The translations under genes and the position numbers were made by a program. Below the pieces are notes generated by a model. The model searched no databases. It saw nothing but the letters and a program-made list of their open reading frames with translations, and had not been told where the DNA came from. From NCBI GenBank assembly GCA_016858145.1, contig JAEHOE010000007.1:1550001-1614000 (forward strand): a DNA stretch of 64,000 nt, written 5' to 3'. The stretch is from Edaphochlamys debaryana (Eukaryota; Chlorophyta; Chlorophyceae; Chlamydomonadales). This document shows, one piece after another, positions 44,308 through 55,600 of this stretch. Numbering within the stretch: position 1 is the stretch's first letter; the number at the start of each line of letters is the position of its first letter.

Positions 44308-47300
44308 CTACGACGCCGCGCCCTCCTCCTCCTCGAACGCCAGCTGCTTGCCGGCGGCCACCGCGATGGCCTCCCGAATGGCGATGGCCCAGTCGCAGCA
44401 CTCCTCCACACTGGCGGCCTGCGGTCCAGGTCGGAGATTGGGTTCAGCGCAAGGACTGGACGGAGGGATTGGTACCTAGCCTGCTGTTGATGCGTACTTG
44501 CCGAAGCGCCAACTTCCGCTAACAGCCTCCCTGGCCCGCCAGCTGCGGTCCTAGAGGGTCCCATCCACCCTTGCAACCGGCCGCTGGGCTCCAGGCGCAC
44601 CTGAAAGGTCACCCGACGCCCCCGGATGCCGCCCAGCCAGCCGGCTCCTTTAGCGGACTCCAGGATGTTGAAGCGGGGCGCCTGGGCAGAGGAGCGACAA
44701 CACGTGTGAGCCCCATGCACGCGTCAGAACACCGCTGCCAGCGCCTGAGCCGCCGCTACAAGCCCACAACAACATGCGATATGTGCAGGAGCGCGGGAGC
44801 ACATGAGCTTGTAGCGCTTCCACACAGCCCCACCTTGCCGGCCTCGAAGGCGCAGCGGGCCAACGCCAGGGAGTCGAGCGGCCGCACGTCCTCGGCCTTG
44901 GTGAACCAGTGCAGGTGGCCTGGGGGCACACGCACGCACGGAGGCGAGATCGTTCATCGTTTTCGTGACTTGCAGATCAGATGCCAGCTAGGCCGTGCCG
45001 AGTTGGCCATCAAGTGCCGTACTAGCGGCAGGTGCACGCTTGGGATTCCGAACCACCCACCCGCTCTCGTGAGCACAAAGTGGCACTTGCGCCACTTCTC
45101 GTTGGCCCCCTCCCAGATCTGAAGGTCGCCCTGCCGCGCGATCTCGGGCGAGCAGAAGAGCTCGTGGCACACCGAGTGCAGGCACTCGGCCTGCCGCGAC
45201 GCCAGGCCCTCGGCGGTGCGTGTGGCGGTGGCGGCCATGTCCCGCAGTGCGTTGAGCTTGAGCTCCGGCTGTATGGAGCGGAGCACCGACTGCCGAGGGA
45301 GGGAGCAACAAAGAACAAACACGTGTGTGGGGTGGTCATGGTAATAGAGCGTTGGGCACGCGGTCATGCCAGGAGCGGGGTCTGTAGGAGGCAGGACCGG
45401 GCTACGGTCTCGCAGCAGAGGCGAGCGCGCGGGCGTGGAGGTATCGAGGTCTCTCTTTCAGGCCCTCCCGGGCCAAGCCTGCGTCCCGCCCCTGGCAGCC
45501 TGCCCAGACAGCTGCCACGCAGCGCCAGCCCGCGCCCGCGCCCCACCGTGAGTGCGTCCAGGTCGTGCTGCAGCGGCAGCAGCGCGGCCCGGTAGCTGTC
45601 TACCGCCATCGTCATCGCCTGCAGACGGGGGCGGAGCGGGGGGCAATCTGGTGATCTAGAAGGAGGAGGCGTCGCCGGCGTGGCCCAAGTGCTGACACCC
45701 CCTATGGGGGTGGGGGCCGCCAGAGGTAATCTGGTAATTAGGAAGAGGAGCACCATAGCTCCGCGCCCCCAGCTGTTCGGAGCCACCCGCTATCATGGAC
45801 CGTCGCTCGACAAAGCCCCGTCTGTCTGCCCCGCTCCAGGCCCCCCCCCGGAGGACACGCGCCTGTGTGGACAGCTCCAGGCGCCGCGTCTCCAGCTCCG
45901 TGAGCCGCTTGAAGCCGTGCTTGAGCAGCGACCGCTCCTTGTCCTGGGGAGCGGGGGTGGGCGGCCCCCGGGGAGGAGAGAGGTGTCCGTCAGCCGTGGA
46001 GGCGGAGCGCCACACGGGCTGCCGCGGCGCAGGGCAGTCCTCCGCCCAGGCCTACCTCACTGCCGGCAGCCCCGGACCGGGTTGGGCCCGCCAAGCACCT
46101 AGCACCGTAGGCCCACATGCCGCCTCCGCCCTCGGCAACGGCCCCGCTTCCCGCACGGCTGGCCCGCCCCATAGCTCCTTCCCCTTACCTGACACCCTGT
46201 GCCCTCTCCAGCTGACCCCGCCTCTCCGTCCTCAACCTGCCTACCGGCTCCCGCCTGCCCCTCCGCCCCCCACGTGCCCACACGCCCCCAACGAGCCCCC
46301 CCACCTGCCACCGCTGCAGCGTCTGCTGCTCCTGCACCAGCCGCCCCTCCGAGGCCCACGGGTCGCTCTCGGGCGCCCGGGTGGGCCGCCCCGCGCGCCG
46401 CTCCGCCAGCACCGTCTCGAAGCCCCTGCGCCAGGGCGGCAGCGAAGGAAGTCCGTCATGCCCAGCATACGTACATCCCACCATGCAGAGCCTCCATACT
46501 CAGCAGATACAGCCCGCCGTTTTTCGGGCGGGAGTGCAGGATCTGGTGGAATGGCCGCCCTGCCGCTCCCGCCCTACCCCACACAGACACCTGGGCTAAG
46601 CGCGCCGTGTGCGTGGCCGTACGCCTCCCGTCGGCCGTGCGCCCCCAAACTGCCTGGTGGCCTAATCCCCCTGGCCATTGGCGCTGCATCTTCCCAGTCA
46701 TGAGCCAGCGCTCCCCGGTATCACCGCCCCCCTGTCCTCCCCCGTGCCAACCCTGCTCGTACCCCCACCTGCACGCCACCACGTGGTCAGCCAGGGCGGT
46801 GGCCAGGCCCCGCCGCGCCGTGTCGATGCTCCGCTGCGCCGTGGCGGCCTCACTCGACACCTCCCGCGCCGCCGCCCGGTACGCCGCCAGCAGCGCCGAC
46901 ACGTCCTTGGCCAGGCCGGACAGCGTGCCGTGCAGCGGGCTGGGCGGGGTGCGATGGAGGGGGATGGAGGGGGACGGAGGCGATGTGGGCTGGGACAGAG
47001 TCCACGTACAGAGGCAAGGTCTCCGTTGTTCGTTCCCGGGCCATCCCACATAACAGGGCTGAGTCTCCGTTGTTCGGGCCCCGACACCATACCACACCAG
47101 CCGGACCCTGCGTTTCACTGCGCTTACGGTACACACCGGTACCGTGGTGCGCCCCCGTCCGCACCTGTGCGCCTGGCTGATGACCGAGGGCAGCCGCATG
47201 AGTGCCTCCCCGGCGCTGCGGAGGTCTCCGTCGTCCGCCTCCAGCCCCACCAGCCGCACGCGGGCCGCCGCCGCCATGGCCGCAGCGTAGGCCGCCTCCG

Positions 47301-48925
47301 CCTGCCCCAGCGCCGTCAGCAGCGCCGCCAGGCCCTCCAGGATCCTGGTGGACCCGTGGGGGGAGGGAGGGCGCGTGCCGGTCGGTCCGTGCCCGAGTGC
47401 CTCCCTCTCCTGTGCGACGCCCCCGCCGGTCGCCACAACCTTCCTCAACCCTGCCTCCCCTGCCCTGCCCAGCGCCCTGCACCTTCCCCTCTTCCCTTAT
47501 CCCGCCCACGCCCGCACCACGCCCTGTCCCCCTCCATACCTGCGTCCCACTGCCGCACCCCCGCACCCCCGCCCTCCGCCCGCTCACTTGCAGCTGTTCT
47601 CCAGCCGCTCCGAGATGCGCCCCGCCAGCTCCCGGTTGACCTTGCTCTCCTCCTCCACGTCATCCTCAGTGGCGGCCACCGTGGCCCGCTGCCGCGCGAT
47701 CTCCGCATCGAACATGCCAATGGACGACACGGAGGCCATCATGAGGTGGTCCCGCTCCAGGGCCCCGCCCAGGCTGGCGCCGCCGTTGGCCCCGCCCATG
47801 CCCGCGCCCGTGCTGGGCGTGCGGCCCAGGCCCGTGCTGGCCCCAGCGCAGCTGCTGCGGCCCGAGAGGGAGGGCGGCCCGCTCGCGGCTGTTGAGGTTG
47901 TGGGGGGGAGGCGGGGAGGGTTGCGGTCGGTGTGTATCGGACAGGGCCTTGGCCCTAGCTATGGTGGTCCCCCCGACGCCTGCCCTTCCAGCAAGTTACC
48001 GCTGGAAGCAGGACCCGTCCTCAGGCTGGAAGCCTTCTCCCCTCCCCCAGCCGCACCTGCCGCCGTCATGTAGCTCTCGCTGATGCCCGACGACGCCACG
48101 TCCATCTCCCTCCGCGCCGCCCGCCCGATGCTGACGTTGCGTGTGATCATGGACATGTCAAAGGGCTGAGCAAACTTGGGGCTGGCCCTGAGGGCGGACG
48201 GGCCCGTGGGGGGCAGGGTTGAGGCGTGTGGTGAGGAGCGGTGCACACAAGCCGCGGCCGTATTCTGGGCAGGCCCCGCAAAACCTGTGAGCATTCTGTT
48301 GGGGCTTGACGTCCGCCGCTCCGGGGAGGGATGGGGCTTGCAACCCCCCAGCAACCCCCCAGCCGTGCGGCCCCTCCACCCCTGCCGCGAGCCCCTGCCT
48401 GCTCCCGGGAGCACCGATGGACGCTTGGCAACTCTGATGCCAGCCTCACCGCGCCAGCATTTCGGCGAGGACCTCCTCGTCTAGTGCGTCATCGAGGTCC
48501 CCGTCTGGCCTCCGCTGTTGGTCCCCGCCGCGCCTGATGTCCATGGGTGGGCTCCGTAGTGCTGCAGACGGCGGTGTGCCAACCACGACCGCTTCTACCG
48601 AGCCATCATCTTCAGTTCTTGGCGTGGTGGGCTCGTCAAGGGCCTGCAGCCGCGGTCGGGGCCGAGGGGGCGCGGGAGGGTGGTCCAAGCGCGGGCGACA
48701 GCGTCAGCGGGCAGTCGTGGCCTCGCCGGAGGCCCCTCCGCGCCATCCTGGATTCTGCGCCCGTTTGTCATGCGTATTCCGGTCAAGTCAACGCGTTCCG
48801 CGAGCGTTCTGCGGGCATCCTACCTCGCGGAGCTCCGGGCAAAGGTCCCTCGCAGACAGGAGGCAGTCAGCATCCTCCTCTATGGCCTCCTTTTGGCTTA
48901 ACAAAGGCCCTAGGGGTTCCAGCAT
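44308..48925 (-). CDS. BAR-like (helical) plus C-terminal PH domain protein
   Basis: Thirteen exons: 48925-48824, 48643-48450, 48187-48057, 47888-47588, 47344-47165, 46939-46769, 46425-46305, 45943-45863, 45618-45547, 45289-45061, 44919-44834, 44681-44601, 44418-44308; 619 aa. A Ser/Asp-rich N-terminus is followed by a long mostly helical region (~210-500) with the spacing of a BAR/AH module, such as KILEGLAALLTALGQAE and LKHGFKRLTELETRR. A PH domain sits at ~505-605: GDLQIWEGANEKWRKC, HFVLTRAGHLHWF and the terminal helix with conserved Trp (CCDWAIAIREAI). Such proteins bind and bend phosphoinositide membranes in trafficking. Plant and animal BAR-PH proteins often carry ArfGAP and ankyrin repeats after the PH domain; here the protein stops 14 residues after it. 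Intron 8 is best read with a GC donor. The BAR assignment rests on pattern and context and is weaker than the PH assignment. Confidence 0.8.
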
Positions 48926-49558
48926 CACCGCTTGTAACGCTATGGATAAGCGGGGCTAAGGAAATAAACGTGTGAGCAATTTCTGTTGTGACCGCGCTGA
49001 CGCGAGCGAAGAGGCCCTGGTCGAGCACAGGTTTGCAAAGTGGACAGCTAGCTGCAGTGTGGGACTGTGGCGAGGTTGTCTCCCGAGGCCAACAAGACTT
49101 GCGCGCCAACTCGGCCCGGCACGCGACGTACCACCCGCGCCAAGCCCCTGGCCTCGACCCGAGCCCCGAGTCCGCCCTCTGATTAACTACCCATTCAATC
49201 AACAGACACACAATCCTGTCCTCCTTTCCTCCGAGCCCTTGTGCTCTACATGTTTGCAACCATGTGTTGGACTGGACATGCCGATCCTTCACATGCCCCC
49301 TTTGCCACTGGTCACCCTCCTACATGCAGTTATTCCTCACCACGGCCCATCCTTTAGCACTGTATTGCCTTTCGTGTCTCCACACAGCCTCTTCAATCCA
49401 CCCTTCGCGTGCCCCGCCTCGCAAACTCTCCACAGCCCCGGTTAGCCCCCTCGACGCCGCTGCACCTCAGCCCCTCCCAGCCTCACCCTACAGCGCCACC
49501 GACGCCCCTGCCCTCCCTCCCCACCCGCACCACCATCTCCATCCGCCCCTCCATCACC
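48926..49558. other. Intergenic region between two minus-strand genes
   Basis: This 0.63 kb should contain the promoter of the BAR/PH gene and the 3' UTR of the ELIP-like gene. No TTACA motif and no exon-like frame with conserved content was seen. Confidence 0.45.
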
Positions 49559-52200
49559 TCACCACATGACCCACAGCCACTCGAGCAGCGCCGACTGCTC
49601 CCCCCGCCTCGCGGCCGCCGCCGCCGCGGCCGTCGCCGGGCCCTGCACCCTCGCCCACAGCTCCGACCCCAGCACCGCCTCCCTCAGCTGCGCCACCACT
49701 GGCCGGTGCGCCGGGTCCGTCGCCTCCGCCACCGCCGCCCACACAATCCCCACCATGGCCGCTCGTCCCAACCACCGGTGCGCCACGGGGCTTGTCAGCA
49801 GGCCACGTGTGCGCCACCGCACGTGCGGCGCCATCTGCCGCTGCGCCGCCGTCAGCAGCAGTAGCAGCGCGAAGGCCGAGGGCACCGCCAGCGGCCGCTC
49901 GGCCGCCTGCGCCGCCAGCGTGTGGCCGTTAGTCAGCTCGTTAGTCATGCCAGCCAGCAGGCCGATGAGCGCCAGGCGGCCGTTGAGCAGCTCCACAGGG
50001 CGCCACAGGGCCAGCTGGTGGGGAGAGGGGGGAAGGGGGGAGGGGGGAAGGGTTGAGGAAATTAACGGAAGGAGAAGCAGAGGTGAGCATGGGTGAGGTA
50101 GGGCAGGTGGGAAAGGGGTGTTCGGGGCACTACAGCATCTGTTTGGGGTGCGTGGGGAGAGGCAGGGTTCGCAGCAAAGTGCAACGAGGGTAAAGAGGGT
50201 CCTTTAACCCCTCGGCTGTGTCCGCGTCACCCCTCATCAGCCCGCCCTCCAGAGTCAAGACACCAAACCGAACACCCACGCACCTGCGTGTGGATGAGCT
50301 CCGCCTGCAGCCGCCACAGCGCCAGGGCCAGGGCCACGTGCGCCAGCGGGTGCTCCCCCACCCACTCCTCCAGCGCCTCCGCCGCCGCCCGCTGCGCCGC
50401 CGCGCCCTCCGCCAGCGCCGCCATGGTCTCCGCCGCCTGCTGCGACGTGTGCACGTGCCCGCCGCAACCCGTCGCGCCGCCCCTGGCGGCGCCGCCAGCG
50501 GCCGCGGCGGCGCTAACGTCAGCGGCGGCCTCAGCCGCCGCCAGGCCGGCGGCGGCGGCGTCCGGGCTGCCGCCGCCAACGGCCAGCCGCTCCCGCTCCT
50601 CCTGGCGGCGGTTGAGGCCCGCGACGATTGCTCTTCCCAGGGCGAGGGCGGCCTCGTTGTCGGCGGCGGCGTCAGCAGGGTCGCGGGGGTCGACGGCGCC
50701 GCCGGCGCCGGCCAGGAGCTGCTGAAGTGGGTTGGACGGCGGCGGCGGTGGCGGCGCCGCCGGCAGGAAGGTACGGCGCAGGCCGTTGAAGAGGCGCTTG
50801 GAGGCCCAGGAGGCCCCGGCGCGGAGGAGGGAGGAGCGGGGGCTGGCGGCGCGGTCGCTTGGCGGGTTGGGGCTGGAGGAGGGGACGGAGGAGGAGGTGG
50901 AGGTGGGCGTGGTGGAGGCTGGAGGGGGGTAGGCGGCGGGGCGGTGCGAGCTGGGCTGCATTGCCGGCGGCGCGGGGAGGGCCGACGGCGGCGGCGGCGG
51001 CAGCGGCGACGCCGGCGCCGACCCAGATGGCAGAGCTGGTGGCGCCGCCGTGGCGGCGGCCTGGCGGGACGACGCGACGCCTGGCGGCGCGACATCGCCT
51101 TCAGGCGGCGGCGCCGGCACGGCCGCAGACGGCGCCCCGGCCTCCACGGCCTCCAGGTCGGTGGCTGTGGGCCTTGCATCCCCCAGGACCAGGCGGTAGC
51201 GCTGACCCAGATCGGCCGGCGGCCGGCTGCCCCGCGGCAGCAGCAGCCCGCTGGCGGCGCCGCGGACCCCCGACAGAGCGCTGACCAGCCCCGGCGGCCG
51301 GCTCGGCCGCCACCTCTCCCCCGCCGCCGCCGCCACCTCCGGACCTGCGTCTGTCGCCGCCGCGGCGCCGCCGTCGGCGTCGTTGGCGGAGGGGTCGCTG
51401 CTGTTGGCGGCGCCGCCGACGCTGGCCCACCGGCGGCGGCGGGCCTCGCTGGTGGCTCGGTGCTGGGCGAGGTGGGCGTCCAGGGCGGCGCGGGCGGCGT
51501 CCACGGGAGGGGGGGATGTGGTGGGGGCCGTGGGGGAGGGGCGGTCGCTAGGGGTTGGCTGGGCGCCAGCGCTGTCGCAGGCGCCGTCGCCGCAGGAGGA
51601 GGAGGAGGGGGGTGGCGGGGTGAAGGAGGAGAGGGAGGAGGAGAAGGAGGGCGCTGAGCCGTGAAGGTCCGGCACAGGGCGGACGGCGGCGGAGGGCGGC
51701 TGGGGCAGCAGCCCGAGCGTGCGAGTCGCTGGCGGCGGCAGCAGACTGCGGAGGCTGCGCAGGCTGGCGCCGGGCTCGCCGTGGCCTAGGGTGGCGGCGC
51801 CGCTTCCGCTACCCTCGCCGGGGAAACCTCCACCGCCGCTGCTATTGGCGCCCTTGGCTCCGGCTGTAAGCTGCGCGTCGACGCTTGAGGACGACGATAC
51901 AGCGTCCATGCCCCGGGTACCAGAAGCTGGGGCGGGAGCCGGAGGGGCCTCAGCAGAGCCCCTCGCCGCGTGGGCAGCGCAGCTTCCGGTCGCTGCGTCA
52001 GCGCCGGTCTCGCGGCGTGGAGCCGCGCCGGCGCTGCTCGCCAGCGGCTTCTGTCGCGAGGCCAGGCCCGAGCGCTGAACGGGCGGCGGCGTGGGCTGGA
52101 GCGAGGCTGTGGGGCGCGCTGGGCCGTGGCGCGAGCTGCGTGAGGTGGCTCGCGGCCCGGGGCCTAGCGGGCGCGGGGCGCCGCAATAGAGCTCGCGCAT
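49559..52200 (-). CDS. ELIP/LHC-like three-helix membrane domain protein with giant N-terminal extension
   Basis: Two exons: 52200-50284 and 50014-49559; 790 aa. The C-terminal exon (640-790) holds three hydrophobic segments. The first, VELLNGRLALIGLLAG (~646-661), fits the chlorophyll-binding consensus ExxNGRxAMxG. The second, AVPSAFALLLLLTAA (~682-696), is unlike it, and the third, WLGRAAMVGIVWAAVAE (~720-736), fits it again. A conserved I-III pair around a divergent II is the layout of LHC-superfamily early light-induced proteins, which bind pigment in thylakoids and protect against excess light. In helix III the usual Glu before the NGR position is replaced (HRWLGR). The first 639 residues are Ala/Pro/Ser/Gly-rich and look disordered; the Arg/Ser-rich start could be a plastid transit peptide. 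No other domain is visible. Because the long exon is one open frame, its full use as coding sequence rests on frame continuity and on the phase-0 splice to the helix exon. Confidence 0.68.
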
Positions 52201-52654
52201 CGTGTGATGTTTGTTGCACAGTCAGTTTGCTACTGAGCTGGGGTGCAAGAAGCGACTGAAGGAGGGGCATATAAGGTTCAGTATCCAGCGACGGAAAGGA
52301 AAGCGCGGGAGGCGCGATGGCTCATGCGCACCGGATGCAGCCCGGGCCCGCCGCCAACACCCCCCACTCGCCAACACCCCCCACTCGCCAACACCCCCAA
52401 CCCAGCCATGTTCAGCCCCGAAGCAACTGCAGTAATCACAACGAACGTCCCCGGCCTACAAACCCAATTGCCTCAACCCCGGTCACACCCCAGTCGTCAC
52501 GCGCGCGGCGCAGCGCTCTCCCGCGCTCCACCCTCGCCTTCCCCCTGCCTCCCCAGCGTCTTGTCAAGCCTGTGCACCCCCAACCACATGTGCCCGTCAA
52601 CCCGTCCCCCCCGACCCACATCGGTTCCCACTGCCTCAGCCGCTCTCATGGGCC
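52201..52654. other. Intergenic region between two minus-strand genes
   Basis: This 0.45 kb should hold the promoter of the ELIP-like gene and the 3' UTR of phospholipase copy A. A short AC-rich repeat (CACTCGCCAACACCCC type, about 52361-52400) is present. Nothing else was recognised. Confidence 0.5.
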
Positions 52655-55600
52655 TCAGCCGTTGATCTCCCGCCCGAGCCAGCGCACCACCTGCACCGCC
52701 GCCGTCGCCAGCAGCCCGCGCGCCCACGCCGCCGCCCGGCCGCCCACGCCGCCGCCCCTCTCCTCCGCCCCCCCGCCGCTTCCTGCGGGCGTGGCAGCGG
52801 CCGTCGCCGCCAGCGCCCCACCTGTGTCGGGCCCCATCACCTTCGCGGGGCCGCCGCCCTCCCCACGCATATCCATGACATAGGAATTGGCGGGTTGCCT
52901 TGCAGCTTCCGGCAGCCCCGCCGTTGCGTTGCTGGCAGGCGTGGATCGCTCCTGCGTGCCCGGCGGCAGGCTGCCCGCGAGCTGTAGATCGGGCGGCTGT
53001 AGCACGAACGCCTGTAGCGCCGCCGCGGATGCAGGCAGAGGTTGTGTCATCGTGGCGTTCGGACCGCCGGCGGTGCCGTTGGCGGTTGCGTTGGGGCTAG
53101 ATGGGGGTGGGGAGGAGGCGGAGGTGATGCTGCTCGCGTCGCCGGCTGCGCCCGCGGAGGACCCCGACAGGACGAGCATGTCCCGCAGCTCGTCGGCCGC
53201 CTGCAGCATGCTCCAGGCGCCTTGCTGACTCAGCAGCGTGACCAGCTCCCTGACGGGAGGAAGGGACACGGGGCGGGGGTGCGTCGGCAGAAGAGAGGAG
53301 CTTGAGTAGAGGGCGGGTAGGGAAGAGTGAGGTGGCGGGCGCGGTAGGTGGAGGGCGTGGCATAGCCAGTGGCCCAGCGCTACCCCCACGCATCCGCCAA
53401 GAAGACGCCGGTGCAGCCCTTCGGTCTCTATCACCCATGCCTGGATTGCCTGCCCCAGGCTTACGGGGAGTAGTTGGCTGTGAAGGTGGAGATGTAGGGG
53501 TAGTGCTGCAGATCACTGAGGGGGTGAGGGGATGAGAAGACGGGCGCGAGTTGGTGGCAGCCGGCATCGGGGCTCGGTGCTGGACGATACCAGCTCTTAC
53601 CACTCCCAGTCTCCCACTCCCACTCCCACTCCCACTCCCACTCCCACCCTGCCGAGCGTGTACCACCGCTTCCCCGCCCCACAGCCCCTCTGGGTGCCCC
53701 CACGCTCCGCGCTTGCCTGTCCTCGGTGTCCCTGCTCTTGTTCAGGAACGCGCGCGTGTCGTTGGGCAGCTGCGCCTCCCACTGGTCTGCCTGACGGGGC
53801 CAAGCAGGGAGGTTAAGAGGCGCATTGGCGCCTGTTAGTTGAGCCGTTGTAGCGGCGGTGCCGACCCACATCGATCTCCATCCCGCAACCGGAACGTGCC
53901 GCCCGACCCACATCCGCTACCCTGCGCGGAATCCCCTAAGCCCGGCGGCACGCTCCACTTGTCGGTAGGTTTCGCCCGACCCACAGAGTCAGAGCGATGC
54001 GGCGATGCCGTACGGCAATGCCCGCATGCCCCCACGACCCACGCCCCACCGCACACGCCCCCCCCCCCCCCAGCCCCCACCCACCCGCATGTTGACCAGC
54101 CACAGTACGTCCACGGTCCACCCCCCGATGATGCCCTGCCCGGGGTTGTCGAGCACCGGGTAGGCGGCGCGGTGCAGGGCGGCCTGGCCGTTCTTCAGGC
54201 TGCCGGCCAGCGCCGCATAGAGCTCGTCGTAGCCCTCGCGTGGGAAAACCTGTGGGAGGAGGGAGAAAAGGAAAAGGCGAGAAGAGGATGGATGGCATGG
54301 GTACCGCTGTGACTCATGGCGCTTGCTTGGGGTTGCTTGCTGCAAGGGATGGTGGGTGGCTCAGGCTGCGGTGTACTGCAACCCCGCCCCTGCCGTACCT
54401 GGAGCGCCTGGTTGTAGACGCCTGGCTGCACGCCCGTGATGCCCTCCTTCAGTCCCTCGTACTGTGTGGCGTTGAGCGGTACGGCACCGAACAGGCCCGC
54501 CACGTCGTACTGAGCTGTACGGCAGCGGAGCAGAGGGAGGAAGCATCAGATCAAGAGGCGTACATTACACGGGGCGACGGGTGAGCGGCCAATACCTAGC
54601 CCTGTTTCATGCGCTCTGGCCACCCGAGTCCCGACCTCCTGACCTACCAACGGCCCAATCTGCCGGTGAGACGTCGGCCGAGTGGGACGCAGCCACGCAC
54701 GCGATAACGTGCTGCACACGCCGCCGCAGCAGGGGGGTGACGGCCAGGTTATCCGCGCCCGCTCCGTCCGCGAAGGAAAGCCGGGCGCCCGTGTAGTTCC
54801 GAGTATTCCTGTGGTGAGCGGCAGGTGGTGACGGATCCACATTACAGGTACGATGTGCAGGGCCTGGGCTGGTTGAGCAGATAGTGGACCTTGCCCCGGC
54901 GTCGCTATCATACGGTACCTGACCCTGCCATCAACTCTTCGCCTGCCCTTACCAGTACTGCAGCCGCTCCGTGCCCGTCAGGGCGAAACCGGCGGTGCTG
55001 GTGGGCCGCACACCCTGCACCGACCGCTCATGGGGAGGAGGGCGAGGGGGAGGAAGCCAACGGCGGCGGTCAGGTCACCCAAGAAGGGCCACTCCCGTGC
55101 GGTGAGACCGCCAGGGACCACTGCACATGCGAGATGCGACTTCCGTCCGAATGCGGATCCTGCCGGATCGTGCAGTACCTACCCACCTGGACCACGAAGG
55201 ACGATGAGATGCCCAGGTAGGTGCCCAGAGGGACCAGGCGCTCGGGGGTCACGTTGACGGCGCCCTGGGGAGGGAAGGCGGGGGTAGCTGAAGGCAGCTG
55301 CTAGGAAGGCGCCACAGGCTGACGAAGTCCAGGACGGAGCAGAGCATGGGGCCATCAGGGGCTGCCCGGCTAGCGCGTCCCCCCCATCAGCCTGTGTCAG
55401 TCCCTCTCGCCGCTCTTACCTGGAGGCCCACGGGCGGTGCCGCGGTCGGCGGTTTGTCGGGCGGCGGGCTGTTGAAGCCCTGCATGTGAGGAGGGAGTCT
55501 CGTGAGGGCTAGAGGGACTGCCTGCACGGCCCCTGCCCCTTTGGCTTCCACTCCCGCTTTTGCTCCCCGAGTCCAGGGCCCAGGGTCCAGGCCGCCGCCC

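Noticed and set aside
50218..51657. 479-codon plus-strand open frame antisense to the ELIP-like gene
   Set aside because: It is a Gly/Arg/Ala-rich mirror of an Ala/Pro/Ser-rich coding exon, typical of GC-rich antisense frames. It has no domain and no plausible neighbouring exons.
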